Assembly: GCF_910592395.1 (NCBI RefSeq)
Contig: NC_088318.1
Span: 2,730,001-2,794,000, forward strand
Reading direction: 5' to 3'
Origin: Lineus longissimus
Taxonomy: Eukaryota; Nemertea; Pilidiophora; Heteronemertea; Lineidae
DNA length: 64,000 nucleotides
Of this stretch, positions 1 through 12,200 are shown piece after piece. Every line of letters starts with the position of its first letter. Positions within the stretch are counted from its first letter, which is position 1. The position numbers and the translations under genes are program-made. A model generated the notes under the pieces. It did not search any database, had not been told where the DNA came from, and was given only the letters and a program-made list of their open reading frames with translations.

Positions 1-61
1 TATGCTAATGGTGACTCTAGACAACATACATACAGTTAAGCTTTGAAATCAGGAGAAGTAC

Positions 62-274
62 TTCGGCAAAAGTGTTCTGCTCAAGGAAATCAACAATGTT
101 CAAAAACTCTCGTCAACAATTACCACCAATGTCTTTCAACCATATCACAAGTTCCTTGCACTTGGCCACAGCCTTCAGACACTCCACCTGCTCGACTGTG
201 ATGTTTTCCAAGATCTTTCCTGTCGTCAGCAGGTTCCTGTTCATGCTCCTGAGTGGTTTATGCTTGTGCTCAGT
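62..274 (-). CDS. RNF213: RNF213-like last exon in window, with in-frame TGA
   Basis: Residues 2040-2110: TEHKHKPLRSMNRNLLTTGK, VEQVECLKAVAKCKELVIWL, KDIGG, then a TGA codon at 115-113, then REFLNIVDFLEQNTFAE. The human counterpart reads CKGLQALSLRKEFICWVREA then LGGINELKVFVDLASISAGE. Two ends are possible: donor gtaatt at 123 (before the TGA, exon 124-274) or gtactt at 61 (after it). Acceptor cttgttcatttcag. Confidence 0.68.
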
Positions 275-3200
275 CTGAAATGAACAAGAGGTGGACGACC
301 ACGTTTTTTATCGGTTTATTCTGAGTCCCAAATTGCTGCTGAAAGAAAGCGACAAATGCTTTGTCGCATCAACTACTTCTGACTTCCATCTCAACGCTTA
401 TGCTCGACGACAGTTTTTGAACACTTTTCATTGTTCCTCTCACAGCCAGGGAGGAAGACACCAGACCCCTTGCCTCAAGGACTCCACACCATTACGGGGG
501 TCTTTAGCGTTATTGATGGACCCAGGATGACCCCCGGTGCTACCGGTTGCAGGCTCATCATAGCCGAGCAGAATGCAGAAGAACTACACCTGAACTTAGC
601 CAAACTAATAATAATCATCACATACGGTAATATAAAGAGATCAAGGAGGTTGTACAAACTGCTACCTACCACATTAGCCAGTGTCTCGACCTGACTGAAG
701 TCTCCTGTCAGCTCCATCTCTTTCTTGACCTTGAGAATGGTCACAGCACCCCTGGTGTAACCATCCAACTTGTAGTAGAGTTCAATCTGCTTGAGGATCT
801 CTTCCACATTCAGCTCTTCTTCAACATAATCTCGCATGCATTCCAACTCCATCTTTATGTCTTCAAACTTCCTCCTGAAGCATTCGAAATATGCATCAAC
901 CTGTTTCAAGGAGATATTGCCAACGTTCAACATTGAGATCAGCTCACACCACCTGTCCCAAGATGGCTGCCAAACTCGATCAACTGCATCATCAATCTGT
1001 AGTGGAAGCTGAGTTGCATCATGACCAGTTTCCTCCTTTTCGACTGTGCCGAATTTGAGCCACAACTTTTTCAGAATGATGCTTGTTGACAGGGTCTTGA
1101 CCTTGTCTAGAATGCCCAGCAATCTGTCGGATAGCCCAAAGAGTTGTATCTTGGGGACGTTCTTTCCCTCATATGGCCCCTTGGCTGGAGCAACAATGTC
1201 AATCATCGCTCGTTTATTGTTGTTTTCACGGAGGAGAACAGCAAAGGACTCTGTGTGGACTTCTGAAAGTGAACAGCAAAACCAGAAGTGAGTGAGGGCC
1301 ATGAGCCAAAATGGACGTGGGCCAAAATTCAAAAATGGCCAGTATCCCTGGCAATCAGGGCCTCATTCTAGAATAGAGGGGAAAACTTTTATTATGGTGG
1401 GAAATTCACCAAAAGCTCATTAATGGCAAAATCTACCAAGACGTTACAGTCTTGTTCAGAATTTTTTCTCTCCAAGAACAGGCCCACCTCTGTTTATCAA
1501 AAAAGTTTTTTAGTTCAATCACCCTTGGTTGTGCAGCGCAATACATTAAAAACCTATTTTCAAACACAACTGGCAATTCACCAAATGAGAATTACTGTTT
1601 CAATGACAACTTACTGCAGGGAAGTTCAGCACAATGACCAAGTAGAACTCGAAGCTTATCACACGTCCGCCTGAAGTATTCCAACTCATATTGTCTCAGC
1701 TGGAAGAACTGTGTCAAATATGAATGCAAGGAATCCTGTTTCGCCTTCTTTCCCTCAGGATCCTTGGCATCATCTTCACGAGCAGCCCCGATACAGCAGA
1801 GCGTGATGAATGATTCCTGGTGCTTGAGGAGAAGTTCTAAGTCTGAGACCCTGATCTCGTGCTTTAGAAGCACATCTTTCTTTTCTGAGAGAACGGACAC
1901 GGCCGCAGTGATGTGAGCAATGCAGGCATCGTTGAAGAGAATTTCTCTCTTGTCTGCAAATGAATAATGCAGTATGGAATAAGCCATTTAACAAACAAAC
2001 CTTTGATTTTTCTCCACACCGAGTCGGATAAAAAGGTTTCAGGATCACAATGAGCGACAATGATTTTCACGAGGGTATGACGTCAAAAATCAGACAAAAT
2101 TTACCTCCTCATGAAAAGGAAGCAATGCTTTCAACAAAATTAATAATGTCTACAAGAAAAGGGGAAGAGAAAACTGATAATTATGGATTCAGTTTACCTG
2201 TGCTGAATATCTCTAAACACCTTGCAAAAGATGGCCATGACAGGAGGTGCATCAGGATCTTATCACGGTGTGTCCCCACTGCGTGGTTCCAAGCCTCCTC
2301 AAACATTTGAGACACAAGCCTCTTATACTTGGCCTTATTGTGGCTGGTAATGGTCAGAATGTTCACCTCTTTGCTCTGAAAAAAATGGTTCATCATCCAA
2401 GAAATATCATCACAACTAATTCACCAAGTAAAATACACTTAGTCCTCCCTTGCTGTCAGCATGAGTTAATGTTAACAACAATCGCTTCAACAACAAAGTT
2501 TCCAGATCAAGGGCCAAGATGCCATCGTATAGATGATGACATAAAACATAGAAATGAAATGAACATGGTCAAAGACCATTCATTAACCACCTACCACTAC
2601 GTCAAAGGCAATCTTGCTGAATGTTTCCTCAATTCCCTTGTCATAGCGGCTGAAGTCTGTCTCTCCACAGTACATCTCTACTTGTTGTATGTGAGAGATC
2701 TAAAAATATAATGACCGGTGATTTACCTCTGAAGACTTACCTTGAATGATTGGCAATTATTTTTAGGGTGCAGACTGACTGCTATAAGTTAATTTACACA
2801 GAACTTTCGAGGCTTATTTTTTGTCGATATTTAGTTTGGCGTGCATTACAGTACACATACAAAGGTACTTGATCAGCAGTTGTTGAAAAATTCTATTGAA
2901 AAAAATATTGTGATCAAATCAACATACTTCCCCTATCCTGTTCTCCAGTGCCTGCAACAAGGCTGCCCTCCATATGTTCCTGGGTCTGTCTGTGGCGAAC
3001 TCTATTTTCAGCAGGTTGCTCCACAGCTGAAAATATGTATGAATCGTGTGCAAGTTGACATTGAATTTACTGTGTGAAGAAAATGTAATCCCTGATTTAG
3101 GCAGTTCGAGAAATTAGCAGTAATTTCCTTTAGTAGGACTACTCCATTTTCGGCGACCAGAGTTAACAAAGACATGGCCAACCACAATCTAAAGCTGTAA

Positions 3201-6200
3201 AAGACCTTGCCAGGACTACATCACTTCACCATTACCCTGAAACTGCGATGTCAACACGGGGAAATATCAAGTGCATGCTTCGTAAAAGTTGACAGGCAAC
3301 ACATCAGAATTGAAAAAGTAAAATTTCCTTCTTGATGTTGGTTGAACCGGTTGTCATGCTTTCTGTTCCTACCGTTGGTTCCACAGCATCAGCAAATTCA
3401 CTCAAGCGATTTGCTATTGGCCATTTTAGAACTCCGGATAGGTAGGAAATAACCGATGCCTTCAACTCGTCAAGATTTTGCATCAAACTTCTATGGTGCA
3501 TCGCGATACAATCCTGCTGGTCCTTTGGTATCCAGTCAAGCATTCGAAAATGAGCATCAAGCAGGCAGACAACGAGCTGCACACCAATCGGTACCATCAA
3601 CTTCCCCTTGTTCCACGCTGCGCTTGGTTGAGTAACACGTAACAGAAGTTTCATCATATCCCTTGCAAGTTTCTCAACAAATGGGATTTCCCTCAATGCC
3701 AAGTCTTTTTTCTCGCTGAAAATAGACACCTAGAATTAAAGAAGTGAGGCAGAAAACAAAGAAGAACTGGTCTAAATAACCTGTTATCACAGGCTGACCT
3801 GCCAATCGCTATCAGCGAACTCACAAGCAGTGAATAAATGTATAAACAAATCAGAACAGGCAAGAAAACTGGGCTCCAACGCCCAAATCATTGTGACACT
3901 GAACACGCCTTTTTTTCCATATAACAAAAGATACACTTACTCAGTAGTCACCTTGTCAATCGAGTAGGTTTTCTTGGCTTTCTCCAGCACTCTGCCAAGA
4001 CACTCCATCATGTGATGATGCTGAAAGTCAGCAAAGAAACACATGAGCAAATGGATTTAAATTCCTATCCAAATCATCAACTCTGTGCTGAGAAAATTTT
4101 TCATGGTATCAAAAACTAGATTAACGACCAGAAATAATGGCAAAAAAGCTACAGAAATCTCGTGCGGGTTGTACTGTACCCCCAGCTATATGGCACGGCT
4201 TAACCTGCCGGCCATAGAGGATTTCCCTTCTGGCCAAATGGTTGGTGCGTTGTCTGCAGGCAGATAAACGTTGGCGTGGTCATAACTTGGATGGGTGACC
4301 AGCGCGTGGGCAAAGTGAATGCCATAAAGAGCCAACAGACAATAGGGCTTCATGAGATTGATTTTCATTCGAGCAGAAATAAAGCAAAACTCACATCCTC
4401 ATCCAAGATATAACCTTTTCCTGACTTGATGAAATAGAAGCAGTTGGCAATGCAACAATCAAGGGGAAAGGCATCCCTCGCATACGCAAACTTGATGTGA
4501 CGTTTACTGAGAACACACATGAGCGTTCTTGGCAGGAGGTAATCAACTTGGAACAAGGGGCTGAGGTGCTTCACGAGGAACTCAAGGTCTCTGAAATATA
4601 ATTTAATTGACGGTGCTAAGCATCGTTCTATCTATCTCAAAGGGTACAATGGCTGCTCAGTATGACCAACAGAGGACAATAATACATAACTTGACTTTCA
4701 ATGAAATGGCCAGGGCCATTGTGCTCACCTCTTGGGAAGGGAAGATGGATGAAGCATTAGCATGGTTTTAAATGTAAGAAAGAAATGAAGTAATGTTTTA
4801 CAATGAAATTACATGAGAGATACGTGCCGTCATTGTAAAATGGCGGTGCCATAGGAAAACTTTGACCTCTGTGACCTTGAGAAGTAGGTCAAATCAAAAA
4901 CCCACATTTATGAAATGTATCCTTGCTAGGAGTACCTACCATAAAAATGTTATGAAAATCAGACCACTATTAAACGAGCAATCAAACATTTTAACTTTGG
5001 ACATTAAATTTGGCCCCCGGGTGGCCAAACTAAGAATTTTTCAAGATGCCCGCCTGGCACCCATATTGGCTATCACATTTGATAAAAAAACAAGGATTTA
5101 GTAGAGAGTACATAGATATACATCCAGATCAAATTTGGTTGCAATCCGATCATTAGTTTCGGAGTAATAGTACTGTGTTTATTTTTCAAGATGGCTGCCT
5201 GGCGGCCATATTTGATGTCCGAACGGCCGAAATTTTAGAGGTGGAATAGAGAATCCCCAGATACATGTCCACACTGGTTTAAAACCTTCTAGCTAAAATA
5301 GATAGGAAACATGCTACTGTTCAGTGAATCAGCAAACTTTGACCTCTGTGACCTTGAAAAGGAGGTCAAATCAAAAACCCGGAAGATATAAGATGCACCT
5401 TTGCTAGAAGTACCTACCATATTTTTTTCAAAATTTCCTGACTACTATTAAGGGAGATATTGCATATTTTCACTTTTAACGTTTAGCCCCCTGGTGGCCA
5501 AACCATGAAACGAATCGGACCGAAACTTGGTCTCCAAGGTGTCATTACATAAGGGTACATGTGTACCAAGTTTCAACTCAATAGCTCTAACAGTTACGAA
5601 ACGTGCCCTGCTAACGGACGACAGACGACGACGACGACGACGACGACGGACGACGGACGCCACGGTATGGGATAAGCTCACCTCTGCTAAGAGGTGAGCT
5701 AAAAACCAAAGAACAAGCAGGTTGAAGCAAAACGCTGTAAACTTTCCTCACCATTTTAAGTTCTATTTTGTGCAGTGTCAAGAACTCGTACGTGTATCAG
5801 ATAATATTCAATTTCCACTCACAATAACACTGCAAGTCAGTTCTTGTGTTGTATAGTAATTGTAAAACCTTTCTTATGAGTAGCACTGTAATGTGTAATT
5901 CTTGGAATTAAGTGTGCGGGATTATTGGAATTGGGTTCAGATAAGATACCTGTGAAAATTCCCACGGTCTACTTTTAATCCTCCATTCTCCCCAGCGTGA
6001 TCAATTACGTCAGCATTGATGCGGCTCCTCATTGGATGGAGACGCATCAACTTTACCCCCTGATTGGTGCAGACAAAGCTGCGCGTAAATACAAAACAGC
6101 TGTCCGCACGCTCTCGGCAGAGAGAGAGAGAGAGAGATAGAAAGAGAGCGATAGAGAGTTATTCCAGTCTCCCGAGTATTTTATAATCACGTGCACGAAT

Positions 6201-9200
6201 CGTCATCCCGACGAACTATTTTATCAATTATGACTTTGGTGTGTATAATTTTGTGAAGCAGTGTTAGAATTAAGGATCCGGACGTTAGAAGGCAAATTCA
6301 GGACTTATTACGTTTGTAACCTGTGCAAATACAACACTTGATAGAAAAAAGTTATTTTATGAAAAAAGGATAAAAAGTATTCTTCTTACAGAATCCTGTA
6401 GCCATCCACTTTTCTTTGAAAATGTGCCTGGTACTGTGAGAAAGTTTTTATTCCCCACCAAGCAGGATCCTCATGATTTGTACCATGTGTATCCCAGATC
6501 GGCTCATGTATAGCGGCGTCTCCATGCAGAAGGTGTAACAGGGGTACGAGAAAAAGCCACTTGTGTTGTATCATCTCATCCACATCATAGGCATCAACAG
6601 TAAGCTTCTTGCACAGCATCAGAAGGTGAAAGACAAGGTTCCTGCAGAAAAGTATTTTCATGTCATTTTCAAACTAACAACAGCTACTTGTTTTTTTGTA
6701 AATGGAGCAGGTCAACCCAACCCTACCGCTGCACTATTTTCTGATATTTGACCTCCCCTATTACCACTTTCCTCCTAAATCAATGATGCACAGCTCATTT
6801 AGCTTATTCTGACTATTCTTAGTATGACTAAAACACTGGACAAGGCTACATGTAGTTTAAATTGTGGGCAGGACACAGACTGACTTATCCTAGATGCTTA
6901 TCACAAAAAAATGGTAACAAAACTATTTTTCAAATAAAAACATACATTCTTAGTTCAGAAGTAAAGTAAAATCATATGCTTATTTCCAAGTCTGAAATCG
7001 TAATGAAAGGTGAAAGAAGTTACCTTGGTTTTTCGAAGTTTTTATTCAATATCTCAAAGAAAGGCAGTATCTGTCCATCTTGATCAGGTCTCAGGAGCAG
7101 ACAGTCGCACAGTTGGTTCATCTGTGTTTCATTGGCCAGCAGTGTATTCAGCTTCACAATCAAGCGAAGGACTGTCAAGGCTGACACCAAACGCATCTCC
7201 AATACATCTCGTGTCCACTTGCCTGCACTATTTTGCATGCTGACAGTTGCCTGCCACTCGCTCAAATAATCCCAGAATAGCTGAATAAAAAATACACCAT
7301 AAAAAAGCATGAATAATTGGATAATACTGGAGGGAGAAAATTTTAAATCTTTGTCTGAAAAGGCAAAGGAGTACATCACATTATAGACTATGCACATGTT
7401 TACTATTCAAATACTGAATGTATTCTACTGATTCCTTTCAGCGCATGTGTTTGAGGCATCCATTGCTCACCTGTGATGTCTCATGAGAGTTTTACAAGAA
7501 TAATCTAACTAAAAAACAATGCGTTTTCGCCGAGTTGCAGTTTTTTTGCGAAGGTTTGTAAAGGGGGAGAGAATATCTCTCTTTCTCATGGCATGCACTG
7601 CCTTCTGATTTCAATTTAACCAACAAAAGATAACTTTTTATTTCATTACCTCACTCCAGACTTCTCGCGGTGTTGCCTCACCCAAATTTGAGAATGAATT
7701 CTGTATGTAGTGAAACACCGAGTCAACTTTATTGATGACTTCTTCAGCTTTTCCAAAACAGAGACCCTGGCCAGCCGCAGTTTCAGAACAGAACCAGTGC
7801 CACTTTGGAAGCATGACCATCGTTGCATCCTTTACTTCATCTATTATCTCTTTCTTTTCATATCCAAAAGCTTTCCTGACTCCCTTCTTCACTTGTCCCC
7901 AAAAACCACCGTTTTCAGGTGAGGGGTACATAAGGCCATCATACTGATCGAACTCGACTGAAAGAAATTAGAATGAGAAATTAACAAATATCTTTGGAAT
8001 CACTGTAAAGTAAATTTCATGGAATGTAACAGGGTTAATTACGGTTACCATTCCAGGAACTAGATGGTTAATGTGTGGACCAGTTCACACTTGTACAATA
8101 TATGGAGAGACACACATATAATTGTTACTCACTCTGTTTCTCCTGCATGTAAGGAACCTCGAATTTACGATTGATCATGTGCTGGACGTCCTTGCTATAG
8201 TTAGGCAAATATTCCCAAGAGAACTTGTTCTTGCCGGGTCGTGAAAAGATGTACTTGTATTCAGATCTTCTTACGTCTTCTGGTATCTCCATCTCCAATT
8301 CCATGAGTGCATACCCCTTGTCATACTTTCTGGAAGCAAAAAGAAAATAAATTCAACTTTTTCCGTTTTTCATCACACACATAATAACCATCAAGGACAA
8401 AATCTCAATGTAGCAGGAACAACATCACTGTCAGTGAGACCATGGTGATATTAGAAATTTGGACAGAATATATAAAATCCACAAGTGATATGCACAGACA
8501 AATGTTGGTCTTAACAGTTCTCATTTTTTAAATTGCAGCAGACCATTGATCTAAAAGGTCTTTTAAACTGCCAAAAATACCTGGATGTGGAACAAAGAAT
8601 GATAACTCTTTGATAAGGAATGCCGTATGTCAACTTCCCCACTAGTCCAGTTGATATCCTACTTACATAAATATTCAGTTTCTACTAATAAATTGCTAAT
8701 TAACTTAGTATCGAGCAAAGCTATCTTATTATAACTTACTCCACCAATTTCATTTTGTGTCTGTTCTCGTTCCAGCCGCCAAGGAAATGATGCCCAAATC
8801 GAATGATGATCTCATCAGTCTTCTCATCAAACTTGAAATGCCTGTGGACAACAACGTGGAATCGGATCTTCCTCATTCTAGTTTGTTTGCTCTGTGCACT
8901 CGTCTGCTTTGCTGCATTTTCCGCACCTTTCCTGAAATAATAAACCATGTCATATTTGTTACTAAATGACTAAAACAAACCGGCCTCATATAGATCTGAG
9001 TTACTAGCAAAGAACCGAATGGCCAATACCAGTCAAAGAACAAGAATATGTCCTCCAAAAAAACATCCAGACCAGGACCAGCTACTTCAGCTACTTCAGC
9101 TAACCTACCACAGTGCACTTTTACCTTGAGGAACCAACCGTCCAATTTCTTAGCTTTTGGGTTGCAAATCAGTTGGCCTAATATCAGATTGCTTCACTAA

Positions 9201-12200
9201 ACAATTTACAAATCTAATTTTAAGAGTCAATGACAGACAGATTTCTGGTTTGATTTCAAAATATTTTCATTGCGAACCATGTCATATTTCTTACTAAATG
9301 ACTAATCTGAGAGTCAATCAAGCGTGCAATGCAGCACTTGAAATCATACAAGTCCAGACAGGATGTATATTTACGTTTTCTTGTTCTTGTCCTGTGATCT
9401 CAGGTTATAGCCTTCTGGAGGGTTATCCTTCTTCTGGTACCAAGTTCCTCCAGCAGCTGCATCCTTTGATTTCTACAAGAAAATTAGACGTCACATCTGA
9501 TACAAAAACATGGTAAAATTTGAAAAAATGTGCCATTGTTTTCCATGGATATCTTAAGTCCAACATGATTTACTGACTGTAGATTGGTAAGAGAGAGCCA
9601 GTAGGAGTCTTTTATATTGGGAGAGAAGGTGTGATCAATAGTCGTTCGAGGATTCAACTTTTGAGAGACAATTTTTTTGGACAATGACATGTTAACCACA
9701 TTTTATTAACAAACAATTACCAGACTTAATTAATTGACATACAGCACTCACCACAGGGTTACTAAACATGCTGAAAGATTTAAGATAAGTGCAACTGTTT
9801 CCATGAAGTCTCCCAGTGTAAACACATCTGTGATGTGATAACACATCTGTGATGTGATAAAGGAAACCAGTCCTCATATCACAAATCTTTCTTTTCACGT
9901 GACACTCAGAAATTTGCTCCATGTACAATGTAAAGGTATTGCCTACCTTTCCACCAATTTCAGAAGTACTCTCATGCGAGCCTTCTAACTCTCTCTTGCG
10001 CCGAGGTTCACCTGATGTTTCCATCCCCTCATCACCACGGTTCACCGCTGTGTCCCCATTGGAAGCAGACACAACACCATCGTTGCCATTCTCACGATCA
10101 ATATGGGCCAGAGGGTGATCATCACCAGCACCACCCTGGGATGCACCACCCTGAGGTGCACCACCCTGGGATGATCCAAAGACTTGATCAGCTGGAGGGG
10201 TACGTGTCTCACCAATCTCATCAGGCCGTTTATACAAAGCAACAGCCATGCTTGATTGGAATACACCAGCATTGACTTCATCAGACTTCTGGTCCTCGTC
10301 ACTGGGTCTCTCAGACGACTTCCGGGTGGATTTGGCCCCCAACAGTTTCTCTTCAGCGATGGCACTATCTTTTGGAATGAGCTCTCTAACTTTACACTGT
10401 TCTTTAGGAGTTGATTCATCTGAAATGGTTTGCTCAGCAGGATCATGGTCACTGCTCGGGCTCTCAAGATCAGCACGGGAGACTTTGCCCCCATCACCGT
10501 CACCCAGCTCCCCAGAATGATCTCGGTTGGACTCGGAAATTATGACATCAGCTGAAGACACCGAGTCGAGGCTAGACCTTCCACTGTTTTGACGCCTTGC
10601 TTCATCATTCCCTGTCAGTCGGGAAGGTGAATCATCAGACTGGTCTCTCTGCCCCAGGTCCATCAGACAGGGCTGGACTTCCTTTACCAATCTGCTTTTA
10701 GCTGCTTCAAGTGGTAGGTCAGTGCGTGCATGCTTGCTGTCAGGCTTGGCTCTGAGCTCCGTCTCTTTGACTGGTGATTGCACCTTTTCCTGAGAGACCG
10801 GCTTCTTGGATTTCGGTCTCCGGCCTGATATTGGCAATAGAAAGCTTAGTTTAAATACAGAAGGTGGTTAATAAAATAAGCCTAGGACGGAAAGAACTTC
10901 CACTTTAAGCTGGTAAACATCTTGAGGATGCTTTGGGAATAATATTTGCAGTTCCTCTTCTGAATTAAAGAATCTGTAATTTTACCGGAAGGCCAGGCTC
11001 AGAGCTGCTGTATGGAAAGATGTAACAAGAGGCCCAAGGGCCTGGCGCTCAGCTGGATATGACCTAATAACATAGGACTGAGGGTATAAAGTAGTAAATA
11101 TCGGCTTTATACTACTGTTTGAAGGTCAAGAGAACACGTTATACCACTAAAATTTCCAATGCAGAGCTGCCAGCTGGATGAAATATGATTGAACTAATCA
11201 GCCATGGTATGTAAATATTACAGGAGGCAACGGAAGATATCCCTAGTTCAGTATAGCTTTACAGAAAAAATGGGAGTAACATTATTGTGTTGCTTAAAAC
11301 GTCTACTTTTTACGCATGTAAGAATCGTAGTACTAATAATAACTTCAACTTATTTTCCAGTTATGATAACACAACACGCATCTTCATGATCATGATCTTT
11401 CTCAAACTAACTGAATGACCTATTAGTAATCGCCTTGGACGCACAACCTAACCACATATCAATCCGCCCCGACGATCGACACATCCATTCGATTCGATAA
11501 CCGGGTAACCCTCGATAAAGTTTGATAAATAAACTAGAACTGAGATTTCACAGGAGCACCTGTGAATTCATGACTCCAGGGTTGTTTTGAGGGCGATATT
11601 GTAAGAGTTGGTCTTGAGTACGTGAAGGTCCGTGTGAGGCACCTGGGGAGAGAAGACTAGTTGAACGATGGGATCATGGAGGTATAAATAATTATTTATA
11701 CCTCCATGATGGGATCTGACACGGACACTACTATTGATCTCATTATATGAATACCATTTAATTACAAAAAAGTGAAAACAGATCATAGCATATTCCTTGG
11801 GATAAATTAAAATAGGAGTGCGGGAACAAGGTTTTTTAGCAGGAGGAAAGCGAGAACATTTTGTGCCGTCGTATTCCGATTTGGCTGGTTAGTGGTGAAA
11901 TCTGCTTTTAATTTTGCAATTTAACATATTCGTTTTTCGAGTTCTAACGTTGTCTGAATTAAAGATGCTTTCCCAATGCTTGACTGGTCTGGCAATTAAA
12001 GAGACATTGCCAGGAAAACGTGACGTCATTTTGGTCATTCTTCTTACCGCACGCCCTCTCTCTCCGTAAAAGTTCCTGACATGGTGTGAAGTGGGAGGGC
12101 GCACAATGGGAACCACACTGCCGCGATGTTAATAGTTTCTATTTATAGAATTCAGCGGCAGAGATTTTAGGCACGGAAAAAGTGGATTAACTCGGCTAAT

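Noticed and set aside
4284-4330. 5S rRNA gene
   Set aside because: Only the box C region matches; the 5' two thirds of 5S rRNA is absent and no terminator-defined gene is present.
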